From an uncultured Verrucomicrobiota bacterium (GTDB lineage: Bacteria; Verrucomicrobiota; Kiritimatiellia; RFP12; UBA3636), in contig CAMOEO010000209.1 of NCBI GenBank assembly GCA_946612175.1, forward strand, positions 1 to 5,662: a DNA stretch of 5,662 nt. Direction: 5' to 3'. The translations under genes and the position numbers were made by a program. The notes below the pieces were generated by a model. That model was not told the origin of the DNA and did not search any database. It saw only the letters and a program-made list of their open reading frames with translations. The first letter of the stretch is position 1; each line of letters begins with the position of its first letter. Of the stretch, positions 1 through 5,384 are shown in pieces.

Positions 1-492
1 GACGATTGCGGCAACCAGCGCCACGGCGGCGGACGTCCAGGCGAGGACGCCCTCGGGAAGGACGGTGGCGGCCGTCCCCGCCAGCAGGACCGTCAGGAGG
101 GTCGAGGGCAGGAAGCCGACCAGCGACCCGATCAGGAAGTCGCGCGTCGAGACGCCGGCGCGCGAGAGGAGAATCGTCGTGACGGCGCCGGGGCACGGCG
201 CCTGCCGCAGGAGAACGACCCCGGAAACGCCGGCGCGCAGGCGCAGCGGGCGCCCGAGCGGGGAGAGGCGGCCGCGGGCGATCCGGTCGACGACCTGCCG
301 GGCGGTCCGCGTGCGGCACGCGGCGAACAGCGCGTAGTTGCCGGCCAGCGCCCCGAGGAGGGAGACCGCGAAGGCGGCGGCGGGGGGCAGGACGAGCGCC
401 GCGATTCCGCAGAGCCACAGGCGGGGCGCTCCGACCGCGCAAAGGACCGTCGTGGCCGCCAGGGCGGCGGGGATGGCGAGAAGCGGGCTCAT
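1..492 (-). CDS. VTT-domain (TVP38/TMEM64, DedA-like) membrane protein, C-terminus cut by window edge
   Basis: The frame is open from the ATG at 492 through position 1, giving 164 residues with the C-terminus outside the window. I translated it by hand. It is strongly hydrophobic with several likely membrane segments: residues about 4-20, 26-58, 88-110 and 119-163. The order of motifs matches the VTT (SNARE-associated Golgi) family. There is a small-residue-rich helix ending in an aromatic and Arg (SLLGALAGNYALFAACR, 44-60), a polar basic loop (61-86), then LLRQAPCPG (94-102) and AGVSTRDFLIGSLVGFLPST (112-131), the typical R-x-x-P loop and following helix. Known family members include DedA-type proteins implicated in undecaprenyl-phosphate recycling, and eukaryotic lipid scramblases. 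The start codon overlaps the stop of the glycosyltransferase upstream (ATGA), and a GAGGGA Shine-Dalgarno sits at 504-499, six bases before it. The N-terminal helix seen in longer homologues seems to be missing. The substrate is unknown. Confidence 0.78.
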   Translation of the reverse strand, partial: MSPLLAIPAALAATTVLCAVGAPRLWLCGIAALVLPPAAAFAVSLLGALAGNYALFAACRTRTARQVVDRIARGRLSPLGRPLRLRAGVSGVVLLRQAPCPGAVTTILLSRAGVSTRDFLIGSLVGFLPSTLLTVLLAGTAATVLPEGVLAWTSAAVALVAAIV

Positions 493-2141
493 GGCGCGTC
501 CCTCGCGCCGTCCGGCGGCCGCGAGTGGGGCTCGTCGGCGAAATGCGCCCAGACGTAGGCCTTCCTGCCCATCGACACGCGGCCCGTTTCCCGGACGAGC
601 GGCGAATAGCGCTCGACGAGGTTGGTGGCCGCCTTCGCCGGGAACACCGCGAGGCCGGAGCCCTCGGCGGCCATGGCGGCGCGCATCGACTCGTCGTCGT
701 CGAGGCGCAGGCCGCGGCGGTTCGCGTGGAGGGCGAGGGACTCACCGTCGATGTCGAAGAGGAGGAGCCGCCCGCCGGCGGGGACGGTCCGCTCCACGAC
801 GGGAACGAGATCGAACGGCTCCTTGACGGGATTGAGGGCCGGCATCGCGAGGGCGCCCAGGCACAGGAAGGCGGCGGCGAGGGCGAGCGCGGGGATCATG
901 GCCCCATGCCGCTTCGCCAGGTCCGTGGCGGGCAGCCCGGCGCACAATCCCGTCGGGACGGCGCCCGCCACGCAGGCGACGGACAGTCCGTCGGCGACGG
1001 CGGCGATTTTCGAGAAGGACGGCAGCGGATGCAGTTCCAGGGCAACGAGCCGAAGAGCAAAGGCGGCGGTGGCCAGGAGGACGGGAAGGGCGACGAGGAA
1101 GGCCTGGACGGCGTTTCGGTACCACGCCTTCTCCCAGAGGGCGTCCGCGGCGGCGGCGACGATCAGGGCGGCTCCGGGGTAGGCGGCGAGGATGTAGACG
1201 TCGCGCTTGGACACCGGGACGGAGAAGAACAGGACGACGAAGGCGACCCAGAGCGCGCCCTGGCGGAGCAGCGTTGGGTTGCGCCTTCGGAGGATCGGGA
1301 CGGCCGCGGGAAGGACGAGCGTCCACGGGAGGAATCCGATCGGGAAATTCGCGGCAAGGTACCAGAAGGGCCGGACATGGCCGTAGCCGCCCGCCGCCCG
1401 CGAGAGGTTTTGGGAAAGGAGGATTTCGCGGAAGTAGGAGGCGGGGGCGCCGGCCAGCGCCGCGGCGGCAAGCCACAGCCCGGGCACGAGGAGGGCGGCG
1501 GAGAATCCGAGGCACCACTGGGCGGGCGAGAGCGCGGGGAAGGGGCCGCCGCGGTCCGGGATGCGGATGGCGGCGACGACCAGGACGGGAAGGACGAGCC
1601 CGACCGGCCCCTTCGCCAGCATCGCCAGGCCCGCGCAGAGGAAGGCCGGGAGGATCTTCGCCGTCGCCACCTTGCCGTCGCGGGAAAGGAAGAGGGCGGC
1701 CGCCGACAGGACGAGCCCCGTGAGGAGCGCGTCGATCTGGCCGAATCCCAGGGAGGACCAGAACCGGACCGAGGTGCAGGCGACCAGCACGGCGTAGACC
1801 GCCACGCGCCGCCCGGCCAGCCGCGCGGCGATGGAGAAGAACGCGAGCACGGACAGGAACGCGCCGACGATCGTCGGAAGGCGCGAGCCGAACGGCTCGC
1901 CGAAGAGCGCCTCTCCCGCCTGGACGAGCCACATCATGAGAGGCGGCTTGTGGGCGTAGATCTCGCCGTTGCGGCGCGGGACGAGGAAGGAGTGCGTCGC
2001 GGCCATCTCGCGCGCGACGTAGACGAAGCGGGCCTCGTCGGGCTCCCAGTGGCCGCGCCGCGCGTACTGGGGCCCCCAGTAGGCGAGGACGAAGAGGAGG
2101 CTCGCGATTGCGGGTAGCAGGAACCGGCGCGCGCTAGGCAT
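489..2141 (-). CDS. GT39/ArnT-like integral membrane glycosyltransferase
   Basis: The 550-residue protein has the features of the PMT/ArnT (GT39, GT-C fold) family, which moves a sugar from a polyprenyl-phosphate donor to an acceptor at the outer face of the cytoplasmic membrane. After a first membrane helix (7-23), the catalytic loop carries EPDEARFVYVAREM (33-46), with the conserved acidic pair, then HKPPLMMWL (64-72). A second acidic motif, GFGQIDALLT, lies at 132-141, LAKGPVG at 175-181, a QNLSR..GY.H..PFWYL motif at 244-262, and SKRDVYILAAYP at 311-322, which corresponds to the family's S-K-x-x-Y-L-P element. Some ten or more hydrophobic segments follow, then a soluble C-terminal part (about 437-550), as in ArnT. 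The open frame extends upstream to 2552, but the start at 2141 is preferred because of a GAGGAG at 2154-2149, the N-terminal membrane helix right after it, and the 8-base overlap with the preceding gene. Donor sugar and acceptor (lipid A, glycan or protein) cannot be told. Confidence 0.9.
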   Translation of the reverse strand: MPSARRFLLPAIASLLFVLAYWGPQYARRGHWEPDEARFVYVAREMAATHSFLVPRRNGEIYAHKPPLMMWLVQAGEALFGEPFGSRLPTIVGAFLSVLAFFSIAARLAGRRVAVYAVLVACTSVRFWSSLGFGQIDALLTGLVLSAAALFLSRDGKVATAKILPAFLCAGLAMLAKGPVGLVLPVLVVAAIRIPDRGGPFPALSPAQWCLGFSAALLVPGLWLAAAALAGAPASYFREILLSQNLSRAAGGYGHVRPFWYLAANFPIGFLPWTLVLPAAVPILRRRNPTLLRQGALWVAFVVLFFSVPVSKRDVYILAAYPGAALIVAAAADALWEKAWYRNAVQAFLVALPVLLATAAFALRLVALELHPLPSFSKIAAVADGLSVACVAGAVPTGLCAGLPATDLAKRHGAMIPALALAAAFLCLGALAMPALNPVKEPFDLVPVVERTVPAGGRLLLFDIDGESLALHANRRGLRLDDDESMRAAMAAEGSGLAVFPAKAATNLVERYSPLVRETGRVSMGRKAYVWAHFADEPHSRPPDGARDAP

Positions 2142-2883
2142 GGGCGGACTCCTCGACGAACCGGAAGCGGCGCGTCCGGGACTTGAGCCACGCGACGCCG
2201 GCCAGGTCGCGGAGCGTGACCTTGAGGCGCCCGAGGTTCGTGTACTTGCTCGCGCCCGCCAGGCGGCGGCGGTGCGCCACGGGCCGCTGCACCACCCTGG
2301 CGCCGAGCGCCTGGCAGAGGGCGGGCAGGAAGCGGTGCATGCCGTTCCAGTACTGGAGGCGCCGGAGATAGGCGGTGCGGTAGGTCTTGAGGGGGCAGCC
2401 CGTGTCGAGGACGCCGTCGCCGAGGACCCGTCGGCGGACGAAGTTCGCGAGGCGGCTCCCCGCGCGCTTGGACCAGGCGTCCTGCCGGTCCGCGCGGATG
2501 CCGGCGCAGACGTCCGCCCCCTCGTCGAGCATCTGGCGGAGGCAGGCGGCAATGTCGCGCGGGTCGTTCTGGCCGTCGGCGTCGAGCGTCGCCACGATCG
2601 GGAAGCGCGCCTTCTGGAAGCCGGCCCAGAGCGCGGCGCTCTGCCCGGAGTTCGGATCGAGGTCGACCACGCGGATGGGGCCGCCGCGGCGGGCGTAGCC
2701 GCGCAGGATTTCCCCGGAGCGATCGGTCGAACCGTCGTTCACGGCGAGGATCTCGTAGTCCTCGAACACCGCGCAGGCGGCGACGAGCTCCGGCAGGACG
2801 GCGTCGAGGCAGTCCTGCTCGTTGTAGACGGGCAGGACCACCGAGACGGGCGGGAGGCGCGATGGCGGGGCATACTGTTGCAT
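2134..2883 (-). CDS. GT2 family polyprenyl-phosphate glycosyltransferase (DPM1/ArnC-like), soluble form
   Basis: The 249-residue protein is a GT-A fold family 2 glycosyltransferase of the dolichyl-phosphate mannose synthase/ArnC group, which transfers a sugar from a nucleotide donor to a polyprenyl phosphate at the cytoplasmic membrane surface. Motifs in order: VSVVLPVYNE (13-22), the nucleotide-binding AVNDGSTDRS (47-56), NSGQSAALWAGF (78-89), the metal-binding D-x-D as TLDADGQNDP (99-108, D101 and D103), GIRADRQD (128-135), DTGCPLKTYR (160-169), HRFLP (183-187) and HRRR (204-207) with GASKY (210-214). The ArnC/GtrB type has two C-terminal membrane helices. This protein ends shortly after the SKY motif with a basic tail, so it resembles the soluble or peripheral DPM1 type. 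The start has an AAGGA Shine-Dalgarno at 2895-2891, seven bases upstream. It is the first gene of the leftward operon, and its stop lies 8 bases inside the next gene. The sugar is not predictable. Confidence 0.92.
   Translation of the reverse strand: MQQYAPPSRLPPVSVVLPVYNEQDCLDAVLPELVAACAVFEDYEILAVNDGSTDRSGEILRGYARRGGPIRVVDLDPNSGQSAALWAGFQKARFPIVATLDADGQNDPRDIAACLRQMLDEGADVCAGIRADRQDAWSKRAGSRLANFVRRRVLGDGVLDTGCPLKTYRTAYLRRLQYWNGMHRFLPALCQALGARVVQRPVAHRRRLAGASKYTNLGRLKVTLRDLAGVAWLKSRTRRFRFVEESAHA
2149..2154 (-). promoter_or_regulatory. Shine-Dalgarno GAGGAG that fixes the GT39 start
   Basis: On the minus strand GAGGAG lies seven bases upstream of the ATG at 2141. It is embedded in the last codons of the GT2 gene. 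It decides between this start and the many in-frame codons up to 2552, which would merely translate a shadow of the GT2 gene. It also shows that this genome uses ordinary Shine-Dalgarno initiation, which makes the absence of one before the response regulator gene meaningful. Confidence 0.75.
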
Positions 2884-2931
2884 GGCGTTTTCCTTGTTTC
2901 GTCGGGTTGCGGGCGCAGTCTGCCACGCGGG

Positions 2932-2971
2932 GATTGCCGCCGTTTTGCCGCAACATTACATTTTGGCAATC
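2932..2971. promoter_or_regulatory. Candidate operator: TTGCC/GGCAA repeat cluster in the divergent intergenic region
   Basis: A 7-base inverted repeat, GATTGCC (2932-2938) and GGCAATC (2965-2971), flanks a second direct copy of TTGCC (2945-2949). That second copy is part of the perfect odd palindrome TTGCCGCAA (2945-2953). The two direct copies are 11 bases apart, close to one helical turn, which is the arrangement OmpR-family regulators commonly bind. The segment is much richer in A and T (2951-2973) than its surroundings. It ends 14 bases upstream of the right-facing -35 box and lies 49-88 bases upstream of the GT2 start, so a bound regulator could affect both operons. That the neighbouring response regulator binds here is inference. 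Confidence 0.4.
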
Positions 2972-2985
2972 TTCGGCCGGCTCCG

Positions 2986-3014
2986 TTGACAGCGGCGGAC
3001 AGTGCGCCTAGAAT
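2986..3014 (+). promoter_or_regulatory. Sigma-70-type promoter of the two-component operon
   Basis: TTGACA (2986-2991, perfect -35 consensus) is followed by exactly 17 bases and then TAGAAT (3009-3014, five of six matches to the -10 consensus). In a GC-rich region such a match with optimal spacing is unlikely by chance. Transcription would be expected to start about seven bases after the -10 box, at roughly 3021-3022, which is the GTG codon that begins the response regulator. The only other plausible start codon, ATG at 3013, lies inside the -10 box and would not be in this transcript. I found no comparably convincing promoter facing left for the GT2 operon in 2884-3012. Confidence 0.7.
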
Positions 3015-3021
3015 GGCCCGC

Positions 3022-3690
3022 GTGAACATCCTGATTGTCGAGGACGACGCCAAGACCGCCGATTTTGTCGAACGGGCCTTCCGCCAGGACGGCTTCGCCA
3101 CGGTCGTCGCGCGCGACGGCGAGGAGGCGCTGGACCGCGTCCGCGTCGGGGACTTCGACGTCGCCGTCGTCGACATCCTGCTTCCGAAGCGGGACGGTCT
3201 CTCTCTCATCCGGGAGATCCGGCGGCTGGGAAAGTCCTTCCCCGTCATCGTCCTGAGCGCGCTCGGCTCCGTCGAGAACAAGATCGACGGCCTGGAGGCG
3301 GGCGGCGACGACTACCTCGCCAAGCCCTTCTCCGTGGCGGAGCTCCTGGCCCGCGTGCGCGCCCTCCTGCGCCGCGCCTCGTCCGCCGCCGAGGAGACCT
3401 CGCTCCGGGTCGAGGACCTCGAGCTCGACACGCGGTCCCGCAAGGTCTTCCGAGCCGGCGTCCGCATCGACCTCCAGCCGCTCGAATACCAGCTGCTCGA
3501 ATACCTCATGCGCAACCGCGGCCGCGTCGTCTCCCGGACCACGATCATGCAGCACGTCTGGGAGTACGACTTCGACACCGGCACGAACATCGTCGAGTCG
3601 CGGATGTGCCGGCTGCGCGAAAAGGTGGACAAGCCCTTCGGCAGGAAGCTGATCAGGACCGTCCGGGGGTTCGGCTATGTCCTCGACTAG
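3022..3690 (+). CDS. OmpR/CusR-type DNA-binding response regulator
   Basis: The protein is 222 residues from the GTG at 3022, the usual length of the family. An ATG at 3013 in the same frame would add MAR. The receiver domain (1-117) has the acidic pair D8-D9, the phosphate-accepting D51 in VVDILLPKRDG, the switch residues S79 and Y98, and K101-P102. All positions agree with CusR/CopR numbering when GTG is the start. The winged-helix DNA-binding domain (about 126-222) contains LQPLEYQLLEYLMRN (151-165), VWEYDFDTGTNIVE (179-192), the recognition helix ending RLREKVD (197-203) and the wing IRTVRGFGYVL (211-221). The VWEYDFDTGTN segment resembles the heavy-metal regulator subgroup (CusR, CopR, SilR). 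No Shine-Dalgarno precedes either start. The gene is cotranscribed with the kinase, which begins 14 bases before its stop. The ligand or stress sensed cannot be deduced, and heavy metal is only one possibility. Confidence 0.93.
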   Translation: MNILIVEDDAKTADFVERAFRQDGFATVVARDGEEALDRVRVGDFDVAVVDILLPKRDGLSLIREIRRLGKSFPVIVLSALGSVENKIDGLEAGGDDYLAKPFSVAELLARVRALLRRASSAAEETSLRVEDLELDTRSRKVFRAGVRIDLQPLEYQLLEYLMRNRGRVVSRTTIMQHVWEYDFDTGTNIVESRMCRLREKVDKPFGRKLIRTVRGFGYVLD

Positions 3691-5278
3691 GAGCCGCCCC
3701 TTCGCCACGCTCCGCTCGCGCATCGCGGGCGCCTACCTCGCCCTGTTCGGGCTGCTGCTGCTCGTGGGGTTCGCGACCCTCTACGGCATCTACGCAGCCC
3801 GGCAGATCCGCCAGGCCGAGGCGAACCTCGACTTCCAGTTCGCGGAGTTTTCCGCGGAATACCTCACCGGGTCCGAGTACACCGGGCCGGAGCGTGCGAT
3901 CGGATGGGACGACGTCCCCCCCGCGATTCGCGCGGCCATCGTCCGCGCCCATCCGGACGTCCGCCCGGTCTGCTGCTTCTCCGACGGGCCGTCGCGCTAC
4001 TGGATCGCCGGCGAGCGCGCCGGCGAGGCGTTCGTCTTCGACCTGGCCGCTCCGGACTACCGCGTCGAGGCGGTCCGCCTGTCGCCCCCGGATCGCGTCG
4101 GCCACATGGCGTTCCAGTTCTCCGATGAAAAGCACGAGGTCGGGGAGCGGGACTCCATCAACCTCCTCCTCTCGCCCGACGGCCGCGAGATCCTCGCCTC
4201 CACGCCCGTTTCGCGGGAGACGGCGGAGCGCCTCGCCGCCGCCGGCCTCGCGCTTGCGCCGGGGGCGCGCGGGACGGCGACGGTCGGCCGCGGACACTGG
4301 CGCGTCGGCCGAGAAAGCGCCTTCGACGGACGGATCTTCGTCTTCGCCCACCTCTACGACGCCCGCTCCATGCGGCTCATCCTCGTCACGGGCGTCGTCT
4401 GCCTCGCGCTGACGCTCTGCCTCGGCAGCGCCCTCGGCTGGCTCCTTTCGGGCGTCTTCGTGCGAGGCATCAACGCCCTGCTGGCCGGCGCGGAGAAGGT
4501 GCGCGCGGGGGACTACACCGTCCGCGTCCCCCGCGTTGGCAGCGGGCGCGAGATCGACGCCCTCGTCGAGGGGTTCAACGCGATGGTCGCGGAGACGGAG
4601 ACCGTCGTGACCGACCTCCGGACCATCTCGGACAACATCGCGCACGACCTGCGCACCCCGATCACCCGCCTGCGCGGCCGGGCGGAGCTGGCGTTCTCCT
4701 CCGGCGACAGCGCCGGGCTCGCCGAGGACGTCGCCGAGGAGTGCGCCTCGATGCTGTCGATGATCAATGCCATGCTCGAAATCGCGCGGACGGAGGCGGG
4801 CAGCCGCACCGCTCGCCGCGAACCGATCGACGCCGGACAGGTCGCCGCGGAGTCCGTCGAGCTGTTCTCGACGCTGGCGGAGGACCGCGGCCTCTCGCTT
4901 TCGCTCGCCCGGCCCGATCGCGAGATCCCGGTCGCGGTGCAGCGCGACCACCTGCAGCGACTTTTCGCCAACCTCCTCGACAACGCCCTGAAGTTCACCC
5001 CGCGCGGCGGGCGCGTGGCCGTCTCCGTGGCGTCGGACGGCCCGACGGCCACCCTGATCGTCTCCGACTCCGGCCCCGGAATCGAGGAGAAGGACCTTCC
5101 GCACGTCTTCGATCGTTTCTACCGCTCCGACCGCAGCCGGAACGTGCCGGGCAACGGGCTGGGGCTCGCCCTCGTCAAGGCGATCGCGACCCTCTACAAC
5201 GGCCGGGTCGGCATCCGGTCGACGCCCGGCGCGGGCACCGCCGTTTCCGTCACCCTGCCCGCAAGCCGTCGTTCGTGA
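3677..5278 (+). CDS. Membrane sensor histidine kinase, HAMP plus HisKA/HATPase, partner of the upstream regulator
   Basis: The 533-residue kinase is of the class I, CusS-like architecture. Membrane helix 1 spans about 17-39 and helix 2 about 233-257, enclosing a periplasmic sensor domain of some 190 residues (40-232). A HAMP linker follows (258-311). The dimerisation and phosphoacceptor helix carries IAHDLRTPITRLRGRAELA with H323 as the predicted phosphorylated histidine. The ATPase domain has the N box (NLLDNALKF, N432 and N436), the G1 box D464-S-G-P-G468, the F box FDRFYRSD (478-485) and the G2 box G492-N-G-L-G496. All key catalytic residues are present. It autophosphorylates and passes phosphate to D51 of the regulator. 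Translation starts inside the last codons of the regulator gene (ATG at 3677, stop at 3690), which implies coupling. The upstream GGGGG run (3664-3668) is only a weak Shine-Dalgarno. The sensor domain contains an unusual Cys pair (C99-C100), and its 79-135 part resembles a PepSY-like fold by eye. Confidence 0.93.
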   Translation: MSSTRSRPFATLRSRIAGAYLALFGLLLLVGFATLYGIYAARQIRQAEANLDFQFAEFSAEYLTGSEYTGPERAIGWDDVPPAIRAAIVRAHPDVRPVCCFSDGPSRYWIAGERAGEAFVFDLAAPDYRVEAVRLSPPDRVGHMAFQFSDEKHEVGERDSINLLLSPDGREILASTPVSRETAERLAAAGLALAPGARGTATVGRGHWRVGRESAFDGRIFVFAHLYDARSMRLILVTGVVCLALTLCLGSALGWLLSGVFVRGINALLAGAEKVRAGDYTVRVPRVGSGREIDALVEGFNAMVAETETVVTDLRTISDNIAHDLRTPITRLRGRAELAFSSGDSAGLAEDVAEECASMLSMINAMLEIARTEAGSRTARREPIDAGQVAAESVELFSTLAEDRGLSLSLARPDREIPVAVQRDHLQRLFANLLDNALKFTPRGGRVAVSVASDGPTATLIVSDSGPGIEEKDLPHVFDRFYRSDRSRNVPGNGLGLALVKAIATLYNGRVGIRSTPGAGTAVSVTLPASRRS

Positions 5279-5384
5279 GGTTCTTCACGGTCCTGGGCGG
5301 TCCCTCCCCCGGCGCGCCGAGCGCGGCGCCGAGGTCGTGCAGCGAGGCGCGGAGGGAACCGAGCTTGGCGGCGGGGTCGTTCAT
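5250..5384 (-). CDS. Small 44-residue hypothetical protein coupled to the ABC permease
   Basis: The ORF begins with an ATG at 5384 that overlaps the permease stop as ATGA, and ends with TGA at 5252-5250. It encodes 44 residues starting MNDPAAKLGS. Only 3 of its 44 sense codons (GGT, GGA, GCA) end in A or T, while second positions are about 57% GC. That is the skew expected of a real gene here. Residues 8-22 carry leucines at 8, 11, 15, 18 and 22, a 3-4-3-4 spacing that predicts an amphipathic helix or short coiled coil. A Gly/Pro stretch (23-30) and a basic polar tail follow. There is no membrane segment and no family I recognise. It has no Shine-Dalgarno and presumably depends on translational coupling. 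Its last 29 bases run antisense into the kinase gene. It could be a small subunit or regulator of the transporter, the remnant of a longer gene, or a chance ORF. Confidence 0.5.
   Translation of the reverse strand: MNDPAAKLGSLRASLHDLGAALGAPGEGPPRTVKNLTNDGLRAG

Noticed and set aside
525..2117. A 530-codon plus-strand ORF opposite the GT39 gene
   Set aside because: Its product is a run of Gly, Glu, Arg, Asp and Gln with no hydrophobic core or motif. It is the antisense shadow of a GC3-biased gene whose minus-strand reading has clear GT39 motifs.
2142..2552. In-frame N-terminal extension of the GT39 gene by 137 codons
   Set aside because: The extension overlaps the GT2 coding sequence and has Ser/Arg/Thr-rich shadow composition. 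The GAGGAG before 2141 and the membrane helix that follows support the shorter start.
1934..2956. A 340-codon minus-strand ORF covering the GT2 gene and the divergent region in another frame
   Set aside because: The product is Arg/Pro-rich nonsense, whereas the adjacent frame gives a full GT2 protein with a proper Shine-Dalgarno.
3013..3015. ATG as start of the response regulator
   Set aside because: It lies inside the predicted -10 box and has no Shine-Dalgarno. Starting at the GTG at 3022 gives family-standard length and residue numbering. It remains possible if another, upstream promoter is used.
3653..5104. A 483-codon minus-strand ORF opposite the kinase gene
   Set aside because: It has the same charged low-complexity composition and no recognisable domain. 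The plus strand encodes a kinase with all catalytic boxes.
5274..5289. Hairpin CGTGA(G)-loop-(T)TCACG at the end of the kinase gene, considered as a terminator
   Set aside because: The stem is only five base pairs plus a wobble pair and no T-rich tract follows in either direction.
5297..5335. GC-rich partial palindromes such as GGCGC...GCGCC, considered as a terminator or repeat element
   Set aside because: Short GC palindromes are expected by chance at this base composition, and they lie in a segment with coding-like codon structure for the small ORF.
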